Positions 38,155 to 48,021 of a stretch of 64,000 bases of DNA are shown here, one piece after another (position 1 is the stretch's first letter; every line of letters starts with the position of its first letter). Under the pieces are notes generated by a model. The model was given only the letters and a program-made list of their open reading frames with translations. It did no database searches and had not been told where the DNA came from. Made by a program: the position numbers and the translations under genes. The DNA is taken from contig OZ025685.1 in the NCBI GenBank assembly GCA_964019335.1, forward strand, positions 498,001-562,000. The letters are read 5' to 3'. Source of the stretch: Diplonema japonicum. Lineage: Eukaryota; Euglenozoa; Diplonemea; Diplonemida; Diplonemidae.

Positions 38155-39051
38155 ATGTACGTTCCAAAACAACATGTGCTGCGGCTTGCCGACCCTCCAT
38201 GTGTGCCCCTTTCAAAGGACCTGACCCGTATTGCGTACTACAACTGCGACCCTGTGCTCTGCAAGGAGCTAGCGGCAATCGTGAGGGAAGTGTTCGAGCT
38301 AGACAAAGACTACGACTTGAGCAAGCTGCACGAAACGGATCTGGGAAAGAAGGAAGTTGCGAGGAGGGGGCGTCCCGAGCGAACAGGCCGGCTCACACGC
38401 TTCAACAAGGAATGGTACAACGTCATGAAGCCCGGCGTTGGGAAGATGGACAAGAGCAACGAATTGAGAAAAAGGTTCCAAACGGCATACCAGCAGCTCA
38501 TCAGGGAACTGGTAGCCGACGCCATAGGCGAAGACGATGAGGTCATTTTTCAAATGTGGCCGACCTTCAGAGTGCATCTCCCTGGAACGGATAAAGGCGT
38601 CGGAAGGCGGCACAGAGACTACGACTACCTTCACCCACCTACAGAACTTAACTTCTGGCTCCCCATCGGTTGTCAGGTGTATGACACAAACTCCCTTTAT
38701 GCGGAGTCCGAGCCGTGCAAAGGGGACTACACCCCGTTCACCACAGAACCTAACCAAATGGTGCGTTTTTACGGGTCCTTATGCGACCACTTCACCCTCC
38801 CCAACACCACCCCGCACACACGGGTTTCCATCGATTTCCGCGTCATCCGAAAGCAAGACTACACCCCAGAGGCCGCGGGGCCCCAATCACAGTTTATCAT
38901 CGGCCGCCATTACAGCAGCCTTAAGCTCTCTGATCCGCTTGAGACAGGCGTCAGCCTCGTCGCCAAGACAAAAGGGGAGCCTGCTGAGATCGACGCGCAG
39001 TCGTCGGACGATGACGACTCCACAGTGGGAGTGGAGGTCACGTGGGATTAG
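38155..39051 (+). CDS. Putative 2OG/Fe(II) oxygenase, StrG/phytanoyl-CoA hydroxylase-like
   Basis: The product is 298 aa. The central region resembles the small StrG-type Fe(II) oxygenases of aminoglycoside clusters: FRVHLPG, then an iron ligand pair H153-R-D155, then ELNFWLPI and, later, distal H221-T-R223 (PHTRVSIDFR). No full cofactor triad is proven, but H-x-D and the distal H fit, with R as a possible 2OG ligand. The substrate is unknown; StrG relatives hydroxylate small molecules. There is no signal peptide. The C-terminus is acidic. The ATG follows an A-rich leader and a nearby TTCAG acceptor. Confidence 0.6.
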   Translation: MYVPKQHVLRLADPPCVPLSKDLTRIAYYNCDPVLCKELAAIVREVFELDKDYDLSKLHETDLGKKEVARRGRPERTGRLTRFNKEWYNVMKPGVGKMDKSNELRKRFQTAYQQLIRELVADAIGEDDEVIFQMWPTFRVHLPGTDKGVGRRHRDYDYLHPPTELNFWLPIGCQVYDTNSLYAESEPCKGDYTPFTTEPNQMVRFYGSLCDHFTLPNTTPHTRVSIDFRVIRKQDYTPEAAGPQSQFIIGRHYSSLKLSDPLETGVSLVAKTKGEPAEIDAQSSDDDDSTVGVEVTWD

Positions 39052-39154
39052 AGCGCATGCAAAGCTGCCTTTGTATTCTAGCTTTGTTCTTTTTTCTTCT
39101 TTCTCTCACTCTTTGATTCTCGAGGAAGCCGCACAGATATTTGACATATACATA

Positions 39155-39751
39155 ATGGTCGGCAGAAAGGGAACCGGCGTGCACCAGAACAGCACCGCGT
39201 GGGTGGCGCACAAGCATCAGGAGGATCTAAAGCTGACAGAAGACAGGCTAAGGGGGTTCACGGATAACTGCTGCGAAAAGTGCGTGGAGGTGTTGCAATG
39301 GAGGAAGAACTACGGTAAGTACAAGATGTTGGCGAAGGCCACGAAGTGCCATGGGTGTCAGCAGAAGACTGTTGTGAGGGCGTACCATGGGATGTGCATA
39401 CCGTGTGCACGTTTGAAGAAGCAATGTGCAAAATGTGAAGGACCTTTCGCGATACCTGAAGAGGAGCTGGCAAGGATGGCGAAGGAAGCCGAGCTGAGGA
39501 AGCAGATCCAGGACCTTCCTGAACGGTTCAAAAGAACAGCTGAGAGGAAGCTCGAAAGAGGTGACGACCTTGCTCAAGTGGAGAAGGCCGTGCTTGCGGG
39601 TCAAGGGAAAAAAGCAGCCAAAGCTCAAACCCCCGTAGCAGCAAACAGCAAAACCGCCGAACCAACTGATTCTGCAGAACAGCAAAAAAAACCGACAAAT
39701 GAAAAAACCCCACAACCCGACTCTGACTCTGACTCTGACGAAGTTCTGTGA
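39155..39751 (+). CDS. C9orf85-like zinc-binding protein (DUF2039)
   Basis: The product is 198 aa. The N-terminal 120 residues match the C9orf85 family: KHQ near the start, a CxxC (CEKCVEVLQWRKNYGKYK) and then CHGC, CIPCA and CAKC pairs. The eight cysteines can hold two zinc ions. The tail is Glu/Asp/Ser-rich and disordered, ending in DSDSDSDE. The family is conserved in eukaryotes but its role is unsettled; nuclear roles have been suggested. ATG 39155 lies 17 nt after the GCACAG acceptor; the longer frame that overlaps the upstream gene is spurious. Confidence 0.85.
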   Translation: MVGRKGTGVHQNSTAWVAHKHQEDLKLTEDRLRGFTDNCCEKCVEVLQWRKNYGKYKMLAKATKCHGCQQKTVVRAYHGMCIPCARLKKQCAKCEGPFAIPEEELARMAKEAELRKQIQDLPERFKRTAERKLERGDDLAQVEKAVLAGQGKKAAKAQTPVAANSKTAEPTDSAEQQKKPTNEKTPQPDSDSDSDEVL

Positions 39752-39859
39752 ACCTAACTAACCTACATCATCATTCAGCTTCGTGTTCGTATTCATTTCC
39801 ATCATAAATTGTTTTATTTTCATTTCGTTTTTCTCGTCTCTTACCCTTACAGGTTCAAG

Positions 39860-42577
39860 ATGTTCATCCAAGTGACGGGGAACCGACAGGTCCTCAACGG
39901 GCAGGACAACATCACGTGGTCAGTGAACCCGAAGACACGGTTCAACGAAAAGGAGTTCGCGACACTAAAGCGCACACTTGGACGGGATTATAAAGCGGAA
40001 AAGGGACTAGAGGGTCTGGCACTATTCATGGTCACACCGAGCGGGGAAAAGGGAAAGAAGATACAGGCGGGAGACACCCCATCCAGCCTCGGGCTCGGCC
40101 CACAGAGCAAGATATGGATAGACTTCGACGACACACCACTGAAGCCGCAACCCCCGACAGAAACCTCTCCGAGAAACATGGAGCCTTTAACACTACCGCA
40201 GCCTCAGGCACAACCGCAGCAGCTGCAGCCACCACAACAACTCCCATTCAAACTTGAACCGCCCACACCTGTGCTGCCTCACCAGCCTATTGCCATGCCT
40301 CCATTCCCGGAACCTGTGAAGCCAGTGGTATTAAAGGTGCCACCCTTGCTACCATTAGGCCCACCCCCCGAGATCCTCATTCCACCGGCAGTGCAGATAG
40401 CAAGCATGCAGCCCCCTGGTGCTATAGGGAACAAACTGCTCAAGAAGCTGATGAAGCTCGCGAAAGACGTCAAAACCCTCAAAGAGCAAGAGCGGGATAA
40501 CGGCCCCGGGCACGATGCCGGGCTCACTTCGCACATAGCTGAACTGCAAGAGGAGATGCAGCGGTTGCGTATTGAGGTCGCGAACAGCCAGCTGGCTGTG
40601 TCTGCCATGGAGCGTGAGAGGTCCAATGCTCGCGAACCCATGAAGCCCCAAAGGCACGATGGCAGCATGCCTCAGACAGCGCCGAGTGATGTCGCGTCCC
40701 AGGTGAGCTACGCAGACCATTGGGATGATCGTCACACAGAAGGGCCCTGCCCTGTGCACGGGGAGGGACAAGAGTCATCTGATGGAGAAGAAGAGAGCGA
40801 AGAAGATGAAAACAGAGAAGTCCGCCGAAAGAAAGACGGGTGGCTGGAGATATGGGATGCAGATGCGGGGATGCTGTACTACGCTAACGAGGAGACACAG
40901 GAGTCTAGATGGGAGGCAAAAGGCACACCCTTTGAAGAACCCGCGCGACGCACACCGTCCCCAGTGCGTCAGTCTCCCATCCAGCAACAACCTTTTCACC
41001 CCATTCCAACCAAAACAGCTGAGCTTATTCCTGTTCCTGCACCTTCTTCAGAAATGGTTGTCCAGGAGCACCCCGAGTTGATAATGAAGCAACCGCAAGT
41101 AGCACCACCCCAATTAGCACCGCCCTTCATGGTTAATAATTTTCAGCCATCTTGCGATGAAACCAGCATGGGTGGATCTCTACTTGCACCTGCTGCAAGT
41201 GTTGCCTCTACTTCTTTGCCACCAGGCACCGTGTCCGTCAGTGATATAGGAGATCTTCTGAACCCATCGCGACACCCGCAGGCACAATCAGTGACCGCTC
41301 CACAGCTAAACCCTACGGTGCGCAGTGTGCACCAGGAGGTTGTGGCAGCTATCATACCCGAGGGTGTAAACGTGGGAACACCAACACCTTCTGCGACACC
41401 TGAGACTACACCTAGAGTGCAGGCTATGCTGAAAATACCATTCACGGCTGAGACGCAAACTACGCCCACTCTGTGCCCTGAAACGAAGCTCATGCAGACA
41501 TCAGCTCGGGGGTCGCGTCGTACATCGGCTGCCACATCACTCAGCGGCAGGGGTACCCCCGCCTCCATGATGCTGGATATACCAGCAAATGACTTTAAAG
41601 CTAGGCAAAAACCCCCAAGCCCCTATGAGCCCAGCCTTCATTCTGTGGAAGGGACAATGTTGCAGCAATTCGAATTCCGTACTCCGCCACATCCTCCGTC
41701 TTTTGAAGCATCGTCTCGCAGGAGTGTTGCTTCCGAAGGTGAATGCGAGATCCTCATACCCACCGGCATGGGGATAGGGGACGCAGAGACCGTGTCAGTT
41801 ATGCAATCAGAGCGCGAATCGACACCTTCACCTCCCCCCCCACCCCGACCCAGGGCCAGCTCTGAGGAGTCCGAGGAGATTCTCGACCTCAGCTCTTTTA
41901 GAAGACTTCCCTCGCCGCCCCCGCTTTCCCCGCCTAGAGGACCCCCAATGAAAATAATAGATACCCTTAAACATAACACCGACAAGCTGCCCAAGGGCAT
42001 GAAGGAAACGCTTGCTTCGCTAAAATTCCACGATGAATGGTTCCATGACTTAGTGTACCAATCGCTCAGGAGCTACTACTACTGTGAGGTGAGGGGCCTA
42101 GAGCAGAGCTATCAGAGGGAGAGGGAGAAGGAAGAGTTGTGGTTAAGTGATTTTGGGGGACTGAACTGCTGTGATCAGGAGTTTGACAAAGCAATTCCTT
42201 GTGAAGATGTGGATGTGGCTGCTCAGCAGCTGTTGAAGGATATGGGGCTTGACCCTGGGCTGCTGGATACTCCTGAACGGGCCAGCGCCGAACCCTCGCA
42301 AGACAGAACTATGTCGCCTGTGAGGACACGGGGCGACCCGAGGCATAGCCAAGCCCTGCCGCCTGTTCTTTCAAAGTTCTCAACGCCGATCAAGGGATCC
42401 CGCAAAACAGCCAGCACCTTTCTACCCGTTCGTTCACCAACTGACACTTCTGTCGCCACTTCGGAGCTAGCTAAGGGTTGGGGCCCAGATGACCAGAGCT
42501 CGGCAGCCAGCTCTGCCAGCCGATCCAAGCCGCTGAGCAGAATGTCCAGCGGCCTACCATCTTTTAAAGATCTGTAA
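39860..42577 (+). CDS. WW-domain protein, Pro-rich
   Basis: The 905-aa protein begins with about 90 residues resembling a ubiquitin-like domain, then a Pro/Gln-rich stretch and a short coiled coil near 210-250. Residues about 322-355 are a single WW domain: G-W-L-E-I-W-D, Y-Y-A-N and S-R-W-E give the two Trp and the central aromatics. Long Pro/Ser/Thr-rich segments follow, with a helical block at about 700-780. WW domains bind Pro-rich ligands such as PPxY. ATG 39860 follows CTTACAG; the upstream in-frame extension is not protein-like. A second WW gene lies at 47033. Confidence 0.72.
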   Translation: MFIQVTGNRQVLNGQDNITWSVNPKTRFNEKEFATLKRTLGRDYKAEKGLEGLALFMVTPSGEKGKKIQAGDTPSSLGLGPQSKIWIDFDDTPLKPQPPTETSPRNMEPLTLPQPQAQPQQLQPPQQLPFKLEPPTPVLPHQPIAMPPFPEPVKPVVLKVPPLLPLGPPPEILIPPAVQIASMQPPGAIGNKLLKKLMKLAKDVKTLKEQERDNGPGHDAGLTSHIAELQEEMQRLRIEVANSQLAVSAMERERSNAREPMKPQRHDGSMPQTAPSDVASQVSYADHWDDRHTEGPCPVHGEGQESSDGEEESEEDENREVRRKKDGWLEIWDADAGMLYYANEETQESRWEAKGTPFEEPARRTPSPVRQSPIQQQPFHPIPTKTAELIPVPAPSSEMVVQEHPELIMKQPQVAPPQLAPPFMVNNFQPSCDETSMGGSLLAPAASVASTSLPPGTVSVSDIGDLLNPSRHPQAQSVTAPQLNPTVRSVHQEVVAAIIPEGVNVGTPTPSATPETTPRVQAMLKIPFTAETQTTPTLCPETKLMQTSARGSRRTSAATSLSGRGTPASMMLDIPANDFKARQKPPSPYEPSLHSVEGTMLQQFEFRTPPHPPSFEASSRRSVASEGECEILIPTGMGIGDAETVSVMQSERESTPSPPPPPRPRASSEESEEILDLSSFRRLPSPPPLSPPRGPPMKIIDTLKHNTDKLPKGMKETLASLKFHDEWFHDLVYQSLRSYYYCEVRGLEQSYQREREKEELWLSDFGGLNCCDQEFDKAIPCEDVDVAAQQLLKDMGLDPGLLDTPERASAEPSQDRTMSPVRTRGDPRHSQALPPVLSKFSTPIKGSRKTASTFLPVRSPTDTSVATSELAKGWGPDDQSSAASSASRSKPLSRMSSGLPSFKDL

Positions 42578-42669
42578 ATAACTTTCACATGCCATGTATC
42601 TAGTTTGTTGTACTGTAAACTTTGTTGTTACTGTTCACCACGTATATTGCACTCCATCACAGGGATGAG

Positions 42670-45600
42670 ATGATGTCCGACTCAGATGAGCGGAGCCTCA
42701 GGTCGTGCAGGGGGATGAGCAGCGAGCGATCCGTCAGCTACGAGAGCTGCGAGAGCGGTGTGGAGATTCTTGCACGGAAGGTGAACGACTATAGAAGCGC
42801 GCACACGCAGCTTGTGAAGGACCACCACATGATGAAGACTGAGAACGACTCCCTGTGGGAGAGGGTGCACACCTTGCAAGATGAGAATAAAAAACTGGGA
42901 CTGACTCACCTGAATCTGCGCGAGGAATGTGTAGTGATGACTGATGCGTGCGTCGAGCTGTACAATGGCTCCTCGGGGGAGACCAGGAGGATCGTATCGG
43001 TACTGCACGAGCATGTCAAGAAGTACTCAGACATCCTAGCATCTTCCACTGCTGCTCCGTGTATCATTTCACCCACTAGGCACTCCCAGTTGGAAGCAAA
43101 GCTTATAGCATCTAGGTCGCACTGCGAAGATTTAGAGCTCGCTAAGCAGCAGCTAAGCACCACAGTGCACAACTTAACGATGGAGCTGAAAGAGATGGAT
43201 GTGCTGCGGGAGGCAAACAGAAAGCTGACACATGATTATTCTGCTTTGCTGACGGAGAGGAGCAATGCCGTTTCGGAGAGCAGGGACATGATTTCAAGGG
43301 AGGGAGAGCATGAGAAGCGGCTGGCAGATCTCAAGGAACAGGTAGGTGTTTTGAACGAGGGGAACGTGGCGTTGATGAAACAGCTAACAAACTTGGAGAG
43401 GGAGAAGGACGCCGTCATCAATGATCTCACGAGGCAGGTGTCGAGCTTATCTGTTGTTATGGCAGACATGGCCCACGGGACTGCAGAAGCTGACAAGCTG
43501 CGCGAGGAGAACCTCTCACTGAAGCGTCAAGCGAACATGGAACTGTCCGTATCGTCGACACCGTCAGCTAGTGCAAGTGTCATGTCGTTGCAGACAGAGG
43601 TCGCAAGACTAGCATCGGAGTGCTCTAAATACGAAGGTGTTGTCTCCAAGCTCAACATGGAAATCAGGCGGATGGAGTCAGAGAAAGCTCGCTACGGTGT
43701 TCTGCTGGAGCCGCTCGAAAAAGAGCTGACTAGGCAGCAGCAAGCGGCTGGTGAGCTGGCTGGAGAGAACCTAAGGTTTCACGAGGAGTCCGCTCGCCTC
43801 AAACAAGAAAATGCAAAACTCAAAAAGAGAGAGCACGCACTCGCGGAGGAGGTGTGCATGCTGAAGAATACGTGTAATATACAGCAGCTTGAGGCAGCTG
43901 CACTGCAACAGGATACAAGTGCTGAGGCGCAAGAGCTGCATCAACAGCTTGACTCTCTGAGGACTGAGCTCGAACACGTTAAAACATCCTTCGAAAAAGA
44001 GAAGAACAGCAGCACTGTTGCCGAGGATCTTTTGCTGGAACTGCAGGCAACGAGGAACGACGTCTCTGCTGCGGATAGGCTAGCGGAGGAACGGAGGTAC
44101 AGGCTTGGTGCAGAGGAAGAGCTACGTAGGGCGCTGCTTACCATTAGGCAAATGGAGGCACGCCTGCAAGAACCGGCAGACCCTGAAATTCTGCAGACGC
44201 TTGCTGAGCTGAAGGCCCAACACTCGATGCGCACAGCAGAAGTGGAGGCCATGAAACAAGAACTGTGCAAGCAGCTCCAGCTAGAAGATGAACTACAGGA
44301 CCTCAAGCAGCGAACGTCGCATGACACATCGAGCTACACCCTCGAGCTGGAGGTGCTGAAGTCCAAACTTGCAGATGCAAAGAGCACCATATCAAAACTG
44401 GAGGTGACACTGGAACAGGTAACGAAAAGCTACCAAACTGAAAAAGAAGAGAATTTGAAGGTGATCACAACAGGGAAGCTTGAGAGCAGCAAGCTCGCAA
44501 ACGAGTTGTCTGAAACAAAGGCAGAAATATGCAAGCTGGAAGACGAAAGAACAAGGCTGAATAGGTTGGAACGAGAGGCACATACCGAGCTCTGCGAAGC
44601 AAAACAGGAACGCGCAAAGTTCAAAAAGATGGCAAGTGACTTGGAGGAAGAGCTTGCTTCCTTGAAGAAGATGCATGCTGACACACTTCGTGTGGAGAGC
44701 AGCCACCTTGCTGCTGAGCTTCATGTAGCTAAGTCAAAAACCACCGAAGCGCAGGGAACTGTGGTACGTTTGGAAGCTGCCCTGGAACAGGTCACAAGAA
44801 CATCACAAACGGAAAAAGAAAACAGCCTGGCATGCAGGCTTGAAAATACTACATTGCAGAACGAATTAGATGCCCTGAAGAAGGCGAACAGGGACCTGGA
44901 GAGTGACACTGCTAGTCGGAAAGTAGAACTTGCTGAAATGGAGATGAACGTTGTTTCTCTGCAAGCGCAACTTAAGAAAACTGCGAGAGAGCACGAAGAG
45001 TTGCGTAGAGAGATGGAGGCTATCAGAGTGCAGTATGTGAAAAGCAGCTCGCTGGTAGAAGATATGAAACAGACGGAGAAGAGGCTGTTGAGTGAAAGCC
45101 AGATGAGCGACACATCCCTTGACACTTACAAGCGAGAGATAGCAAGGCTGCACATAATGCTGGAGGAGCGAGACATGATGCTGCAGTCACACCAGTCGCG
45201 GTACGAGCAGTTCGAAGACAGCACAGCATGTCTGCAACGTGAGATCGAGCATCTGCAAGGCACCGACGCCTCTAATGCCGTGCTGCAGCAGAAGCTTGAA
45301 ACAGCCTGCAGCCGCCATGCAGAGCTCGATAACACATGTGAGGACCTTGTCACTGAGCTGCAGACGACTCGCAGTGTGCTGCAGAAGACTCAGGCAGATC
45401 GACAAGCTGAGGCAGCAAAGGTATGTACGTAGAACAAATAAAGCAACTCGTGTGCAGGTCGTCGAATTGGAGATGCAATTGAAGAACCTCGAGAACGATA
45501 AAGCAGGCCTTGTGCTGGAGTTAGCCAAGCTTGCTCCCAAGTCCGAGAAGGAAGCCAACATGACAAGTGTCGAGAACATGATAGATGCACTGCGAAGGGA

Positions 45601-46902
45601 GTTGCATGAGGGGAAGCAAGAAGAAGCGGCCCACGCCAAGCAGGAAGCTGCGAGACTTACGCAGGAACTGCAGCATAACAGAGCTTCCCAGGTGAGCAGA
45701 ATAACGGGGCTTCTAGAGAATTTACACCCGGGGGCTCCGTTGCCTCGGTCCCCTAACAGCGGCTTTAAGGAACTTAGCAACAAAACGCAATCTTTGAAGG
45801 AAATGCTGTACAAAGCGGAGATGGAAATTGCGGGGTTGAAAAAAGTGGTTAACATCCACCAAGAGACGGAGGAAAGGTTGCGTGCAGGAGCTGCTGACTG
45901 GACTATCGGGCGCGACAGCAGCGCTTTTAACAGGGACATCATGGCGCTGAAGGAGAGGTCTGACGAGGAGAGCGCTGTATTGCGAAAGGTGATTGACTCC
46001 ATCCTCACTATCGCATTCACCATCGAGGGAGACAAGGGGCACGAGTTGCGAGAAATGGCACTCGTGCTGCCAAAGTGCGTTCAGACATTCGACTACCTCA
46101 GCAGCCAGGTGAAGATAGGCCTCAAAGCGATCGCTGCCTTCGGCACCGCGCGTAGAGAGAACTCAGAGAATGAGGATGTACTCGCAGCATGCCTGAAGCT
46201 GCAGAAACAGCACACAGTAGCGGCACAGCAAGAGCTAGACTCGTGTTTTACAGAATGGGAAGTGGAGCGCACGCTGTACCAGGAAGAGGTTCTTGCACTG
46301 AAGGAACAACGAGCTTCTGTGAGGCACAGAGAGTGCGTGGTAGAGGAGGACAGACAGAGGACTACTGTGCTGTTGGAAGAGGCCTTAGAGTTCAGTGAGA
46401 TCTCGAAAGAGAGCAAAGCGGATATGCTCGAGACGGTGATGGTTATGCAGAGCGAAGTGAACTGTGCCACACGGCAGTGGAATGCCATCAAAGACGAGCT
46501 GTGGGCCTTCGTGACATCTAATGTAGTCACGGAAGAGCAGTCCAGCAGATCAGCGCTGCAGCAGCGGTATGAACACGGTTTGTTGGAACTAACGATTTGG
46601 CTGCTATCCGTGTCCCAGGAGCAAGTGCAGGTGAGCCATCAAAGCCCTCCCGAAATCTCGTTCAACCAACCCAAGCGTTCCCCAGCAGCGTGCTGGACCA
46701 GCATCCGCCCAAGTACCAGCACTGACACTTCTTCTGCTCCGTATGCCATCAGAGTCCCCGATGCCATCCGACTGCCAGACGCTCCACCTGATCAGGTTTG
46801 TTTTGCTCTTACAATAACTTCACACAGTTTGCTCAACTCCACGCAAATCCGCGCACTGCATCTCTCCCCAGCTTCACGAAGCTGCCCTTGATACCGCCCT
46901 AG
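42670..46902 (+). CDS. Long coiled-coil protein, three exons
   Basis: Exons 42670-45420, 45458-46795 and 46828-46902 give 1387 aa. Nearly the whole protein is charged heptad helix (for example QLDSLRTELEHVKTSFEKE), interrupted by short breaks, so a long rod is likely, as in centrosomal, Golgi or basal-body proteins. No globular head and no motor domain is visible. The start follows a CATCACAG acceptor; an out-of-frame ATG at 42665 makes a three-codon upstream ORF. The first intron is well supported. The second is supported by its size and GTTTGT donor, but the tail is short and the unspliced frame ends similarly at 46891. Confidence 0.75.
45421..45457 (+). other. 37-nt intron in the coiled-coil gene
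   Basis: It starts GTATGTACGTAG, contains a stop in frame, and ends GTGTGCAG. Phase 0; both flanks are continuous heptad coding sequence. Confidence 0.85.
46796..46827 (+). other. 32-nt intron near the coiled-coil gene's 3' end
   Basis: It starts GTTTGTTTTG and ends TTCACACAG, phase 0. Splicing gives a 24-residue tail to a TAG at 46900. It is the shortest intron proposed here and its biological use is less sure. Confidence 0.5.
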
Positions 46903-47032
46903 ACTATAGATTAGATCAATCTAAAGGCTTTTTAAGTCTTCTTATTAGTTATGTTGCTTAGATAGTGGGTTAGAATGTTTATACTTACCTCTTTTACGAA
47001 TTTTTTGTCTAATTGCCTACAGGAGAGAAGCC

Positions 47033-47935
47033 ATGCCTTGGGTGGAGAAGGTTGACAATGCAGGCAAGGCGTTTTACTTCAACACGGATACGAAGGAGGT
47101 CTCTGTAGATCCACCTGAGGGGTATGTGCCTACAGAGTTAGCGCCTGATGTGCTTGTCGAGCAAGCCTTGCAAGGTGATTGGGAAAAGAAGGTATCAGCA
47201 ACAGGAAGGGTATACTACTGGAACAAGAAGAAGAACAAGGCGACATGGGACCTTAGCAAGATGCTGGGTGGACCAGCTGCAGGGAAGACATATGACAAAG
47301 CAGAAGTGGTGCCAGCCATGACGCGGCTTGAAGAACGGAATGAGAAGGACAAACTGCAGCTCACCCAGCTTGAGAGGGAATACCAACACGCAAAGAGCGT
47401 GTCACCTAGCTGGGTCTTGGAGCAGACGCAGGACGAGAGGAAGGAGGAGCTGGACAAGGCCAAGCAAGGCATCACTGACATAAAGACGTCCATAGGTGCC
47501 TTTGGTGCACTCCCTACTTCTGTGAAGCCGTGGAAGCTGTCACCCAGCCCCCCTCAGCAGGCTGCGATGCCCAGACCCTTCCCTCTTGACAACCTTGGGG
47601 GTTTTGGTGGTGCCCTGAGACAAGAGTCACCGCAAAGATTACAGTACCGACGCCTCCTGCACCCTGCAGAGGAGGCATACACCAACCCCAACCCCTCCCC
47701 TTCCCCCGGGCTTGACATTTCACGAGCCTCCACGGCGGTACTTCTAGAAGAGCTCTCCAGAAGAAGGGCCTCCAGCCCAGACGTCGACACGTTGATGAGC
47801 AGCTATGCCGTACCTCAAAGCAGAACCAACGTTTTACACCCTCCGCTCCCCCCCACCCTACCTGACCCGCCCCCTACACAGATGGGATGGTCCACTGTTG
47901 AGCGCGATGCTTGGGAGCAACTAGCCTCTATGTGA
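47033..47935 (+). CDS. Two-WW-domain protein
   Basis: The 300-aa protein carries WW1 at residues 2-33 (P-W-V-E-K, F-Y-F-N, V-D-P-P) with the second Trp replaced by Val, and WW2 at about 49-80 (G-D-W-E-K-K, V-Y-Y-W-N, A-T-W-D), which has both Trp. A helix at about 105-140 and a Ser/Pro-rich C-terminus follow. It probably binds Pro-rich ligands through WW2. The gene sits 131 nt after the coiled-coil gene, with a CCTACAG acceptor nine bases before the ATG. Confidence 0.75.
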   Translation: MPWVEKVDNAGKAFYFNTDTKEVSVDPPEGYVPTELAPDVLVEQALQGDWEKKVSATGRVYYWNKKKNKATWDLSKMLGGPAAGKTYDKAEVVPAMTRLEERNEKDKLQLTQLEREYQHAKSVSPSWVLEQTQDERKEELDKAKQGITDIKTSIGAFGALPTSVKPWKLSPSPPQQAAMPRPFPLDNLGGFGGALRQESPQRLQYRRLLHPAEEAYTNPNPSPSPGLDISRASTAVLLEELSRRRASSPDVDTLMSSYAVPQSRTNVLHPPLPPTLPDPPPTQMGWSTVERDAWEQLASM

Positions 47936-48021
47936 ATTGCTACTCTGTTTGTAATGTTTGTACTGAACTGATTTCTTTTTATATATACTTGCTATTATCG
48001 CTTCAGTCGCATACAAGATAG

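Noticed and set aside
38537-39154. N-terminal extension of the C9orf85-like protein
   Set aside because: It overlaps the oxygenase gene in another frame; the conserved N-terminus and acceptor place the start at 39155.
46968-47010. ATACTTACCT followed by AATTTTTTG, like a U1 5' end and Sm site
   Set aside because: Only eight bases separate them, so there is no room for U1 stem-loops. Probably chance in a T-rich intergenic spacer.
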